The translations under genes and the position numbers were made by a program. The notes under the pieces were generated by a model. That model worked only from the letters and a program-made list of their open reading frames with translations. It searched no databases and had not been told where the DNA came from. From JAIEPX01 sp963725255 (lineage in GTDB: Bacteria > Pseudomonadota > Gammaproteobacteria > JAIEPX01): DNA of 64,000 bases. Positions 26,453 to 35,226 of the stretch are shown here, one piece after another. The stretch lies in the NCBI GenBank assembly GCA_963725255.1, contig CAVRXV010000007.1:1-64000 (forward strand), read 5' to 3'. Position 1 is the first letter of the stretch; every line of letters begins with the position of its first letter.

Positions 26453-27280
26453 TCAGCCGCAGCAGCTCTCGCCCACTGTGATTTCATAGCCGCTGTATTT
26501 GCGAACATTGATGACGCCTTCATCGAAAATAAGGTATTGACCTTTGATGCCTTGCAAATGCCCGCTGACAATGGCATTGGAATCTAAATTGAAGACGCGG
26601 AGTTTTTCAGGATATTCGATGACGGGATAATGAAATTCTTGGACAGCTTCGTCCGTTAATAATTTAATATCGCCGGCGGGAAATTGAGCGAGAACATTTT
26701 CGATCGCACTCGCTGCTTCTTTGAGTAAGCGATCGCGCTCTGCCATCAATTCAATTTTTGAATTTTCTTGAGTGAGCATGGTACGCCAGTTGGTTTTGTC
26801 AGCAACAAATTTTTTAAAGGCTACTTCCAACACACCCGCTTGATAACGGTCTTTAGTTGAAAAAATCGGTAAAGCTTGAATGGCCCCCTGGTCTATCCAT
26901 CGCGTAGGTACTTGTGATTGTCGAGTGATGCCTACTTTTAATCCTGATGAATTGGCTAGATAAACAACATGTGGAACAAAACAGCTTGTGTGCACCCAAT
27001 CATTAGGATCACAAATGCTTTGATCATGACGGCACTTCTCAGGGTGTATCATACATAGATTGCATTCGTTTAAACGACGAAAGCACGGAAAACAATAACC
27101 TTGCTGAAAACTTTTTTTTGTTTTACGTCCGCATTGAACACAGAAAATATTTCCCGTATGGGATAAATGCACATGGTGACCCAAAAAATCATTCAGAATG
27201 ACGGGTTCCTCACCAAGAAGAAGCTCGTAGCGCACGGGCTGTTCATAGACCGTGCGCATTTTATTTAATGTACCCTTCAC
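26453..27280 (-). CDS. DUF2797 family protein with cysteine-rich zinc-binding region
   Basis: This 275-residue protein matches the DUF2797 family, common in gammaproteobacteria, of unknown function. Cysteines at CVQCGRKT, GYCFPCFRR, CNLCMIHPEKC and the following His/Cys residues (about residues 45-95) would hold one or two zinc ions. The next region (YLANSSGLKVGITRQSQVPTRWIDQGA) resembles a GIY-YIG-like fold, a similarity noted by motif only. There is no signal peptide, so it should be cytoplasmic. A repeat element abuts its start codon, so its promoter must lie inside or across that element. Confidence 0.8.
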   Translation of the reverse strand: MKGTLNKMRTVYEQPVRYELLLGEEPVILNDFLGHHVHLSHTGNIFCVQCGRKTKKSFQQGYCFPCFRRLNECNLCMIHPEKCRHDQSICDPNDWVHTSCFVPHVVYLANSSGLKVGITRQSQVPTRWIDQGAIQALPIFSTKDRYQAGVLEVAFKKFVADKTNWRTMLTQENSKIELMAERDRLLKEAASAIENVLAQFPAGDIKLLTDEAVQEFHYPVIEYPEKLRVFNLDSNAIVSGHLQGIKGQYLIFDEGVINVRKYSGYEITVGESCCG

Positions 27281-27428
27281 AGCATCTCCCGGTTAAGTAT
27301 TTTGGATGTCTTGCTCACTCAGTGCCCCGTATTCATGTCTGCCGATTTTAAAACCGGGAGATGCTTCCTTTAATATATTTAGGGGAGAGAATCACGATTC
27401 TCTCCCCTACAACCCCTCATCGCGAAAA
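27281..27428. repeat. Composite hairpin element, copy B (inverted relative to copy A)
   Basis: This holds the same two modules as 10813-10947 in reverse order and orientation: a large hairpin with arms AGCATCTCCCGGTTA and AAAACCGGGAGATGC, then the palindrome TAGGGGAGAGAATC/GATTCTCTCCCCTA and CCCCTCATCGCGAAA. Stems are conserved while the loop of the large hairpin differs, which points to selection on structure or recent mobility. It separates the 26453 and 27444 genes. Confidence 0.8.
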
Positions 27429-27443
27429 GAAAAGCTTAACATC

Positions 27444-28394
27444 TTACGGAGTAGCTTTAGGACGTCGAATTTGCATCAATAGTGGTATAGAAACTAAAAA
27501 TGCACCGCCCACTAAATTACCTAAGCTGATAGGCACTAAATGGTTAATCACAATATGCCACATATTAAGCGAAGGATCTGACATCTGTGCTACTGCAAAT
27601 AAGGCCACGTTAATAGGGAAATATTGTAAATTCGCGAGAGTAATGACCGCCACACCAAAAAGTAAGCACAAGATTTTACCCATCGCAACACGATTATAAG
27701 TAGCGAAAAATGTCGCAATTCCCATTACCCAATTCGCTAATATTCCTGATACAAATAATGGAACCATTCCGAACATAGGTCCGTTGGGCTCAGACAATAA
27801 TCGTAGACTGGCGATTGATTTGACCACTGTTACACTCGCAGCACTCGGCGTAAAATGGGTCCCTGCGACTATTAGTAGAGATACGCCAAGTAACACACCG
27901 AAATAATTTCCAATCCAAGCTAATATCCAAAATACAAATAACCGAATAAAACCTGATCCCACTTTCACACCGTATAAATTTGAAGGGACCAAAATATTTA
28001 CTTCGGTAAACAAAATACTGTTGCTCGCTAATACCAAAAATAATCCTGCAGTAAAACCAAACGCGAGCGCAATTTGCTGCCATACAGGATTTTCCACAGC
28101 TCCGGCTAATTGAAGCGCCACTACTGCTGCGACAGCCATTAATCCACCACCTAGGAGTGATAAAACTAATTGCATAATGTATGAGCCACCACCTATACGG
28201 CGAGTTCCACTTTGAATAATTTCATAAGCAATATTATTACTGGGTCGATTGTGACGACGATAAGGTGGTCGACCAGAACCCCCCGGTGGTCTGTGTGACG
28301 TATTTCGATCACCTCTCTCGCCTCGCTCACCACGCTCACCACGATCATTCGGATTTCTACGCGGAGAATTGCCTCTATTTTGTGAAGATTGCAT
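27444..28394 (-). CDS. Formate/nitrite transporter (FNT) family channel with Arg/Gly-rich N-terminal tail
   Basis: The 316-residue protein has six hydrophobic segments after residue 70 (for example YIMQLVLSLLGGGLMAVAAVVAL and IALAFGFTAGLFLVLASNSILFTEV). It also has FNT-type motifs such as NLVGGAFLV and NWVMGIATF. Members conduct formate, nitrite or hydrosulfide as pentamers. The first 55 residues are unusual: very rich in Arg, Gly, Pro and Asn with a GERGERGERGDR tandem and no relation to the channel fold. The tail is encoded without a frame break and has its own ATG with an AAGGA-like site. The family assignment is firm; the substrate is not. Confidence 0.8.
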   Translation of the reverse strand: MQSSQNRGNSPRRNPNDRGERGERGERGDRNTSHRPPGGSGRPPYRRHNRPSNNIAYEIIQSGTRRIGGGSYIMQLVLSLLGGGLMAVAAVVALQLAGAVENPVWQQIALAFGFTAGLFLVLASNSILFTEVNILVPSNLYGVKVGSGFIRLFVFWILAWIGNYFGVLLGVSLLIVAGTHFTPSAASVTVVKSIASLRLLSEPNGPMFGMVPLFVSGILANWVMGIATFFATYNRVAMGKILCLLFGVAVITLANLQYFPINVALFAVAQMSDPSLNMWHIVINHLVPISLGNLVGGAFLVSIPLLMQIRRPKATP

Positions 28395-28491
28395 AAAGTC
28401 CTTCCTTAAAAAGTTAATCAGCTATTCCTTCCTATTTGGAATTACACTGACCGGAGTTCCCCCTAAAGGGAAAACTCCTCCTGTTTATAGA

Positions 28492-28603
28492 TGATGAATT
28501 TGAACCAAGTCCAAATTCATCAATAAAGGGGAAGAGCTGCGCTTCTCCCCCTTTATTAACCCCCAGAGCCTCACCCCTGGGTGAACGTTCCACCCCTGGG
28601 TGG
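28492..28603. repeat. Three tandem hairpins between the FNT gene and the flavoprotein gene
   Basis: 28492-28520 pairs GATGAATTTG with CAAATTCATC. 28522-28557 pairs AATAAAGGGG...GAGC with GCTTCTCCCCCTTTATT, strong enough for a transcription terminator on either strand. 28572-28603 contains CACCCCTGGGTG and CCACCCCTGGGTGG. Most of the 248-bp gap is taken up by these structures, and no gene is visible. Confidence 0.65.
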
Positions 28604-28642
28604 TCGCATATTGTTCAGCCTGAGCAGCTGAACTGTAAATAT

Positions 28643-30589
28643 TTACACTCGTTCGACGTTATATTCGGCAAACAAATAATCCAACCAAAGGTTCGATAAA
28701 ATTTCTTGCGTGCTGTTTTGAGCCAATCGTTCACTCAAATTATCCAGATCAACAATATCTAATGGTTGATCTTGCCATGAGCACGCATAAACGGCTTTGG
28801 TTCTTTGCCCCGTCAACGGATTCACTTGCCACTGTAAACATTGGGCGCAAACCCCTTTAAGCATACACTGCATAGGACCATAAATTGAAGCAATAAATTG
28901 CGTTTCTGGTCTAAAAAATGTTGTTAATTCATTACGCCTAGCATTTTGAATTATTTTAACTAATTTTTTCGTACCTATTACTAATACTCTATTGACCTCA
29001 TCAAAACCAATCCCTAACGGTTTTTTAGGAACCAATTCTCCTTTCGCATATTGAACGAGTAAGGTTAAAAAATCGCCTGTTGCACTGACATCAACAGGTC
29101 GACGCGAAGGTACGGGCTCACCTTGTTCAGTAATCCAAAATATCGCATCAGCTGCAGCTTCCAATTCATCTTGACAGTACACTTCTTCTTGATTGCGAAA
29201 ACCCGCGATATAAATGACGCTATGACCTGCAGCTTTGAGAGCGGGTCCTACCGCTTGAATGTGCGCAGCGCCCATTCGACCGCCGATCACCATGATCGTT
29301 CCAGCATCTTGAGGAATTTCAGTGCGTACACCTGTGGGTCCCATAATAGAAATAGGATCACCCGGTTTAAACGTCGCAAATAATCGCGAACTCGCACCCT
29401 GCTCAAGAACCATTAATGCGATTTTTCCGGTTTCTTTATCAACTTTTGCTCCGATCATTGCCATTGCTTCGGATTGCAATCGCGTCCCTCCCACGAGGGG
29501 TGCCGTGCTCTCATAATTTTGAACACGGTAGAATTGCCCGGGTCTAAAATTACGAGCTGCCATAGGCGCACAGATGTCGACTTCAATAACAGTGGCCGTA
29601 TGACGCTTCACTTTTGTCACAGTCGCAGTAAATAAACCCTGTATTTTTTTCTCAAAATTCTCGTAGTCAGTAACATCATGTTTATCTTTAATTTTATCCT
29701 GTAACGACTTGATTATTTTAGGATAAATTCTACCTGCTGAAGCAATCGCCTTAACCACACTTCCATGAAAAACGGGATGCGTATCACCTAAAAATGAGAC
29801 CCGATATCCTTCGTGTTGATAACTGGTAAAAGCTCCAAATTCTTTTGTTTTAACATGCTCTTGTGAAGGAGGACCGGCATCGTGCAAGTGTCCGTGTTCA
29901 TTTTCAGAGTACGCTCTATACTCCATGCCCTCACGATGAAAAGTACCTCGGTGTTCAAATTCATAAGCAATATTCGGTTTAGCCCCTGTAGCAACAAAAA
30001 TAGCGCGGGCGGGTAAAACTTCTTCTTTAGTAGGATTTTCATCAACACGCTCACACACGAGGGCAGTCACATGCCCCTGCGAATCTAATCGAGCCGCAAC
30101 AGGATTCAAGGATTCAGCATAAAAAATGCCTTCCTCTAGGGCTTTTTCGACTTCTTCATGATTACGTCGGTAAGCAGGAGAATCATGAAGTTTACGGCGA
30201 TAAACAATGGTGACCCCGCCCCACTCTCGAATTAAACGGATAAAATTGGGAGCCCGCCCTTCTTGAGTCGCTTTTTCCCGTTCAGCTCGAACTTCGCGTC
30301 CGTGACCGAGAAATTCTTGCAAAATTGCTGCATCCCCCTCAGGAAAATGGTGATCTACCGCTTCTCGTCCCGATTTTTGAATAAGAATTTCATAACGATT
30401 GAGTATTTTTTCCACTTGAGTAATATAATAGGCTTGAACTTCAGTTGCAGTATCAATCCCGGTCAGACCACCTCCAATAATCACTGCAGGCATTCGCACT
30501 TGCAAATTCGCAAAACTGGATTTTTTTGCAGCGCCGGTCAGTTGCAGCGCCATTAAAAAGTCATTGGCTTGACGCATACCCGTCGCCAT
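28643..30589 (-). CDS. GltD-like flavoprotein, C-terminal part (frameshifted gene)
   Basis: These 648 residues continue the protein that begins at 32131. They contain a second dinucleotide-binding site (MPAVIIGGGLTGIDTATEV), GltD-type sequence, and a C-terminal FNR/sulfide-dehydrogenase-like module. That module includes FRPGQFYRVQNYES (flavin), GRMGAAHIQAVGPALKAAGHSV (NAD) and a CMLKGVCAQCLQWQ cysteine cluster near the end. The apparent start, MATGMRQANDFLMALQL, is internal: upstream in another frame PKELNIPGS leads straight into it. The whole protein would be about 1163 residues, a long fused oxidoreductase. The two breaks fit single-base losses in short homopolymers (about 30618-30628 and 30878-30882). 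Confidence 0.8.
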   Translation of the reverse strand: MATGMRQANDFLMALQLTGAAKKSSFANLQVRMPAVIIGGGLTGIDTATEVQAYYITQVEKILNRYEILIQKSGREAVDHHFPEGDAAILQEFLGHGREVRAEREKATQEGRAPNFIRLIREWGGVTIVYRRKLHDSPAYRRNHEEVEKALEEGIFYAESLNPVAARLDSQGHVTALVCERVDENPTKEEVLPARAIFVATGAKPNIAYEFEHRGTFHREGMEYRAYSENEHGHLHDAGPPSQEHVKTKEFGAFTSYQHEGYRVSFLGDTHPVFHGSVVKAIASAGRIYPKIIKSLQDKIKDKHDVTDYENFEKKIQGLFTATVTKVKRHTATVIEVDICAPMAARNFRPGQFYRVQNYESTAPLVGGTRLQSEAMAMIGAKVDKETGKIALMVLEQGASSRLFATFKPGDPISIMGPTGVRTEIPQDAGTIMVIGGRMGAAHIQAVGPALKAAGHSVIYIAGFRNQEEVYCQDELEAAADAIFWITEQGEPVPSRRPVDVSATGDFLTLLVQYAKGELVPKKPLGIGFDEVNRVLVIGTKKLVKIIQNARRNELTTFFRPETQFIASIYGPMQCMLKGVCAQCLQWQVNPLTGQRTKAVYACSWQDQPLDIVDLDNLSERLAQNSTQEILSNLWLDYLFAEYNVERV

Positions 30590-30853
30590 ACTGCCTGGAA
30601 TATTAAGCTCTTTTGGAACCCAGCCCCAACAGCAACGGCTAAATGATCACACCCCAACTCCCAAACATCGTCGACGTTGAATGTTCCCCCAAAACGAACT
30701 CCACCGTACACTGAAAAATAAGGTCGTCGTAATAAACATAAGTAGATTAATTTGAGAAAATTTTTATCCCAGCGTACGGTAATGCCATATTCAGCAACAC
30801 CCCCAAATCCAGCCAGAATTCTTTCGGAAAGATCTTCTTTGATACTGTCAAAA

Positions 30854-32131
30854 TCATGTATTGGTTGTGAAATTGTGTTTTTGATCCACCGGTTCGATTT
30901 TTAATCCTTCAACACCAATTACCGCACATCCTTCCATGGTTAAATGATGAGCCAAAGTAAAACCTGCAGGTCCCATTCCCATCACCATGATTTTTAAGCC
31001 ATTATAAGGCTTCATGACCCATTGCGTTTTTCGCAGAGGATTCCATCGCGTCAACAAATCATAAATTTCGACACCCCAAGGTAGTGATAAAACATCTTTC
31101 AAAACACGTGATTCAATTTGCGGAATATCGACAGGATCTTGTTTTTGATAAATGCAGGCTTTCATACAATCATTACAAATTCGATGTCCGGTCGCAGGAC
31201 ACATGGGATTATCGACCATCACCATGGCCAACGCTCCCAACACATCTCCATCGCGATACAGTGCGTGCATTTCAGAAATTTTTTCTTCGAGGGGGCAACC
31301 CGTCATGAATTCATCCAGAGGATTTTTCTTCAATCCTAATTCTGGTTCACGTTTTTTAACCGGAAATCCCTGCGAACAAAAATCACCCTCATTGGTATGA
31401 CAATTCACACAATAATGAACTTCACTCAGCACTTCTCGTCGCGACATGCCTTCATCAGTCAGAGAAAATCCATCACGTTGACGCTGATGAGATTCAGGCG
31501 CTTGTAGTCGTTGAAAAGGATCCTCTGGGATGGGATCTAAATTGACGAGGTTTTGATAGTCGAGTTTTGCGGGGAGTTTAAAACTCGCCCACCCTTGGAC
31601 AGCGTGTTGGCCTTCATCGGTTGAGAGTGCTAAAACACACCAATCAATGAGTCGCTCAAGACCAGGCGATTCCGTTTTTAATAAGTTCACTGCAAATTCT
31701 GCAACGGCCAACTCTCTATCGAAATCACTTTTAAATTGACTTGTAAGCCACTGATTTAAATCACAAAAAGATTGCTCAATGGCATGATTGGCAACTTTTC
31801 GTTTTGCGATTCGAAGTACAATATTTTCTTTAAATTGAAAGATGACAGCGTCTCTAAGAATAGTCGATTTTATGTTTTCTACGGGTTGATCGATATTAAA
31901 AAAAGATGATAAAAACGTGCTGAGGTGTTTGGCGGCGGAAATTAATAGCTGACTGATTTCTTCACGTGAAAAAGGTCGAGATTGGTTTCTATAATCCTGT
32001 AATTGCTGACAAAGTACGCTATCTTTTGCCTTCAATGACGCAATGAATTCTGCGTCAAGGCGTGCTAAGTGCGTTGCATCAAATAGTTGTGCAAACTCAT
32101 AGCCTGAAAATTGTAGTCTCGTTTGTGCCAT
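30854..32131 (-). CDS. GltD-like flavoprotein, N-terminal part (frameshifted gene)
   Basis: These are the first 425 or so residues of the flavoprotein. The opening 230 residues (starting MAQTRLQFSGYEFAQLF) are not recognised. A Fer4_20-type iron-sulfur region follows, with CVNCHTNEGDFC and CPATGHRICNDCMKACIYQ, then the first FAD site IMVMGMGPAGFTLAHHL. The frame then slips at the T-run 30878-30882; the next frame reads on as PIHDFDSIKEDLSERI. The family transfers electrons between NAD(P)H, FAD and iron-sulfur clusters, as in the small subunit of glutamate synthase; no large subunit is nearby. Sequencing error or a true pseudogene are both possible. Confidence 0.78.
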   Translation of the reverse strand: MAQTRLQFSGYEFAQLFDATHLARLDAEFIASLKAKDSVLCQQLQDYRNQSRPFSREEISQLLISAAKHLSTFLSSFFNIDQPVENIKSTILRDAVIFQFKENIVLRIAKRKVANHAIEQSFCDLNQWLTSQFKSDFDRELAVAEFAVNLLKTESPGLERLIDWCVLALSTDEGQHAVQGWASFKLPAKLDYQNLVNLDPIPEDPFQRLQAPESHQRQRDGFSLTDEGMSRREVLSEVHYCVNCHTNEGDFCSQGFPVKKREPELGLKKNPLDEFMTGCPLEEKISEMHALYRDGDVLGALAMVMVDNPMCPATGHRICNDCMKACIYQKQDPVDIPQIESRVLKDVLSLPWGVEIYDLLTRWNPLRKTQWVMKPYNGLKIMVMGMGPAGFTLAHHLTMEGCAVIGVEGLKIEPVDQKHNFTTNT

Positions 32132-32202
32132 CACTTTATCTTTGACATAAAAGTCGGTATTCTACGCTACAATAAGGTTCACTGCCACAGAGGAATGTAG
32201 TT

Positions 32203-32385
32203 ATGATTCGTCGTAAAATTGTTGGATACGTTAGCGAAATCGATAAGATGCTAACGGCTTTTGATCAAACTTATCCTAAGTCCGAGTCGCAACTGGCTGA
32301 AATTCAAAAGTATGAGCGAATTTATAAATTACGTGATGAGCCTATTGAGAAGAAGAAAGAAGATCAAATCTGGGAAAAATTCTAG
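32203..32385 (+). CDS. Small conserved-looking protein, 60 residues, unknown
   Basis: This short soluble protein (MIRRKIVGYVSEIDKMLTAF..., ending EDQIWEKF) is rich in charged residues and predicted to be mostly helical. GAGGAA lies about seven bases before the ATG, a good ribosome site, and TACAAT at about 32168 is a possible -10 box. It is divergent from the flavoprotein gene. I do not recognise a family. Confidence 0.6.
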   Translation: MIRRKIVGYVSEIDKMLTAFDQTYPKSESQLAEIQKYERIYKLRDEPIEKKKEDQIWEKF

Positions 32386-32537
32386 AGAAAAGTAGAAAAG
32401 TGGAAAACCAGTACATCGAACAGTGATGCTGATTGAATTTTAGAATCCATCAAACTTAGATCTGCCCTCTTTTCTTTTGCCTTCACGCCCTAATCTCAAC
32501 AAAAACCGCTGCAATAACAATAGATTGCGGGCTTTTC

Positions 32538-32852
32538 TTAAACGTTCGCCTTAGCTAATATTTTGTGCAATTCGCCATTCTCGTACAATTCTTGCATGAT
32601 GTCGCTGCCACCAATCAGCTGACCCTTCACATACAATTGGGGTATTGTTGGCCAGTTGCCGTAGTCTTTAATGCCCTGACGAATTTCATCATCTTCAAGA
32701 ATATTCACCGCCATGAAGTCAACGCCACACTGGCGCAGCAAGTGAACGGCTTTGCCCGAAAAACCACACTGTGGAAATGCCGCTGTGCCCTTCATATAAA
32801 GAACGACAGGGTTCTCAGCCAGTTGCTTTTCAATTGTTTGTCGGATAGTCAT
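32538..32852 (-). CDS. grxD: Monothiol glutaredoxin, Grx4 type
   Basis: This 104-residue protein carries the CGFS active site (FPQCGFSGKAV, Cys29), the WPTIPQLYVKG motif with the cis-Pro, and GGSDIMQEL, which binds glutathione. Monothiol glutaredoxins of this class hold and deliver [2Fe-2S] clusters, often with BolA. The length is typical. It is a single gene with AAAGAGGTACGC upstream of the start codon. Confidence 0.95.
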   Translation of the reverse strand: MTIRQTIEKQLAENPVVLYMKGTAAFPQCGFSGKAVHLLRQCGVDFMAVNILEDDEIRQGIKDYGNWPTIPQLYVKGQLIGGSDIMQELYENGELHKILAKANV

Positions 32853-33343
32853 CTGCGTACCTCTTTCATAGTCGTAAAGTCGTATTGTACCTTAATTCCA
32901 CTTGTTTTGTCACGCCAGCATAGTACCCAAAATCGGGGTGAGAATCTGACTCTCTTTTCGTAAAAGCAGCAAAAAGAAAACGTAAGTTTGAAACACGGAA
33001 AAAAAGAAAATTATCCAGAGTCGCGTAGGCGAAGAATCCGACTTTGTTGGTGGGAAATAAAGCGCAGCGAGGGGGACCCGAGCGAGAGGATGGTGGAGCC
33101 CGGCAAAAACCCCGATTGTAAGCTATAATTTCATTGTAGGCTTTCCCTCAGCCAGCAGGAACAGTGACTTCCTAAAGGTCTAAGGAAAGCAAGTTCTTGT
33201 GTGATCGCTTGACAATAGGTTGCCCCATTGGGGCTATTAAAGAGGGGGCTTGATCTCATTATGCAGGTTGTCTAACAGCTTGTATTTTATAGTAAAATAT
33301 GAGATTATAGCATCAAAATATCTAGATAGATCGGAGTGAAAAC
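32853..33343. other. Intergenic region without a recognised gene
   Basis: These 491 bases lie between grxD and the 33344 gene. A GC-richer stretch at about 33020-33110 (with GCGCAGCGAGGGGGACCCGA) is followed by TATAATTT at about 33124 and short possible stems (TTGCCCCATTGGGGCTATT, about 33219-33237). An RNA gene is possible, and two AGGAA motifs (about 33160 and 33183) recall CsrA sites, but the evidence is too weak to call one. Confidence 0.3.
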
Positions 33344-34708
33344 ATGAAAAAATATGAAAGTTTGAAGAAAGCGCTTTCTGATAATGGTTTAATTAAAGAT
33401 CGGAATAGCCAAGTGAGTGAGCTGGAGAGTAATATAGCATCACTTTTCCAAGATAAAAGTAAATTGCCCCCAAGCATCAAGGCCGGATGGGCTATATCCG
33501 ATGCTATAGAAAATATAGATTCCGGTAGTGCTGAAAGAACTGACATTCAAAATTACTTTCGGCTGCTTTTTGAGTGTCAAAAAATTTGTGTGCATTTCAG
33601 TTATGAGCGAGAAAAAGATTCACGATTGAGCGCTGCATCCCTTGGCGAACATGGCACCTTAGAAGGCTTAAAAAAAGTTTTAAGCTATCCAAAAGATCCT
33701 AGATTTGTGGGTAAACTGGCGGATCAACCGATTAACACTCCCACCACTCAGGATGATATTTTATTTACTCAATTATATCTTATGGGCAAACAGGCTTTAG
33801 GAGAAGAAGCCGTTAAGCCGATACTTCTTGAGGTTGTGAATACTGCAGCTCCTAACGAACCTGATACAAAAACGGCCAACGCAAAAATACTTCTGCTTGC
33901 CCAAAGAGCTTTTTTGCAAGCAAAAAACGAGAGTGATAAAGAACCATTTTTGGATATCATTATCGCTCACCAGCGAAAAGTATGTGACCCCAGGCATATC
34001 CCAATGGAAAAACAAGCTGAAATAGGTGCTTTAGTTAGTGAAACGAGATTCGGATTGCGCAGTAATACACTTAGTCTTCAAGATGTCTTTTGGTACGATG
34101 CACATAGCGCACTTGAAGTAAATGCGGCAGATAAATCTTATTACGAAGGTCTAAAGACGAGTTTATCGGCACTCTCCAAAAGTGGCAGTCTATTTTTCCC
34201 ACAACCCATGAAAGAGGCTCTCGATGACCTCATTATTCACTCTAATAAACTCTACCTTGATGATACGGTTGAGAAGAAACTCAAGGCTAATTGTAAAGAA
34301 TTACTGGGTTTGTTATCCAATTTCAATAAAACAATCTCTTCTATTAAAAACGAAGAGAACATTCGTAAACATAACCTTCCTGTAGAGGCTGGAACTAACC
34401 CAGTTAATGTTGCAGAATTAAGAAGCGGTATTGAGGCACAAGTTAATGAGATTACTCAAAAAATTACAGAATTTTCAAAAGATGCGGAAAAAAGCCCTCA
34501 TTGGGGTAGGATTCTTGGTCTTGGATTATTGACTTTAGGGATAGGGCTGTTAATCGTCAGTGCGATATTCGGCACTGAATTTTTCAAACGAGAACACCCT
34601 ATTGCAACTCAAGCTCGCCAGCTGATTACCGAAGGGCAAACTGCCATTAAGCTGAGTCACACGGGCCCGCCTCCATCGGTGGGAGAATCTCGTAAATTAG
34701 AATTTTAA
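33344..34708 (+). CDS. Helical protein with C-terminal membrane segment, unknown
   Basis: The 454 residues match no family I know. The protein is hydrophilic and probably all-helical until a single hydrophobic stretch, ILGLGLLTLGIGLLIVSAIF, near residue 400. About 35 polar residues follow, ending GESRKLEF. There is no signal peptide. GGAGTG precedes the ATG. Soluble helical domain plus a C-terminal membrane anchor is a common form among effectors of intracellular gammaproteobacteria, but there is no direct evidence. A MITE-like repeat begins 11 bp after the stop. Confidence 0.6.
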   Translation: MKKYESLKKALSDNGLIKDRNSQVSELESNIASLFQDKSKLPPSIKAGWAISDAIENIDSGSAERTDIQNYFRLLFECQKICVHFSYEREKDSRLSAASLGEHGTLEGLKKVLSYPKDPRFVGKLADQPINTPTTQDDILFTQLYLMGKQALGEEAVKPILLEVVNTAAPNEPDTKTANAKILLLAQRAFLQAKNESDKEPFLDIIIAHQRKVCDPRHIPMEKQAEIGALVSETRFGLRSNTLSLQDVFWYDAHSALEVNAADKSYYEGLKTSLSALSKSGSLFFPQPMKEALDDLIIHSNKLYLDDTVEKKLKANCKELLGLLSNFNKTISSIKNEENIRKHNLPVEAGTNPVNVAELRSGIEAQVNEITQKITEFSKDAEKSPHWGRILGLGLLTLGIGLLIVSAIFGTEFFKREHPIATQARQLITEGQTAIKLSHTGPPPSVGESRKLEF

Positions 34709-34718
34709 TGCGTCTTTC

Positions 34719-34850
34719 GGCGTCGCGTCTTTAGTTGTGATAGCTTTTGCTAATTCAAGGGCTTTATTGAATATTTTTATTAGCTTAGCCAACAAAATAT
34801 AATGAAAATAGCATGGTTACAAAACCTCTCACAACTAAAGACGCGACGCC
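34719..34850. repeat. 132-bp MITE-like element
   Basis: 26-bp inverted ends GGCGTCGCGTCTTTAGTTGT-GATAGC (34719-34744) and CCTCTC-ACAACTAAAGACGC-GACGCC (34825-34850) pair with two mismatches and enclose about 80 AT-rich bases without an open frame. The same ends flank the toxin-antitoxin island (21624, 24346), and a related unit is the IS110 target (2821). No transposase of matching type is in the window. Confidence 0.8.
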
Positions 34851-34898
34851 TTACATAAGATATAATGCGCCGCAGATCAATAACGATGAGGCGTAACT

Positions 34899-35222
34899 AT
34901 GACATTTGTTGTCGTCGATAATTGCATTCGTTGCAAATACATGGACTGCGTAGAAGTCTGTCCCGTTGACTGCTTCCGTGAAGGCCCGAACATGCTAGTC
35001 ATAGATCCTGATGAATGCATCGACTGTAACCTTTGTGTACCTGAATGTCCTGTCAACGCTATCTTTGAAGAAGACGACGTTCCCGAAGACCAAAAACAAT
35101 TCACCGCACTCAATGCAAAGCTTGCCAAAAAATGGCCTGCCATCACAGTCAAAAAACCTCCTCCTGCTGATGCAGACGAATGGAAAGACGTACCCAACAA
35201 AATTCAGCATCTAGAAGAATAA
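34899..35222 (+). CDS. fdxA: FdxA-type ferredoxin
   Basis: The 107-residue small electron carrier contains two iron-sulfur sites. The N-terminal set is CIRCKYMDCVEVCPVDC and the second is CIDCNLCVPECP, the spacing of seven-iron (3Fe-4S/4Fe-4S) ferredoxins. A C-terminal extension of about 40 residues is typical of FdxA. GAGGCG lies upstream of the ATG. It is followed after 4 bp by mscS, so the two may be transcribed together. Confidence 0.95.
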   Translation: MTFVVVDNCIRCKYMDCVEVCPVDCFREGPNMLVIDPDECIDCNLCVPECPVNAIFEEDDVPEDQKQFTALNAKLAKKWPAITVKKPPPADADEWKDVPNKIQHLEE

Positions 35223-35226
35223 GCCC

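Noticed and set aside
33080..33300. CsrB/RsmY-like or 6S-like small RNA
   Set aside because: Only two AGGAA motifs and weak stems are seen, with no recognisable conserved core or clear terminator.
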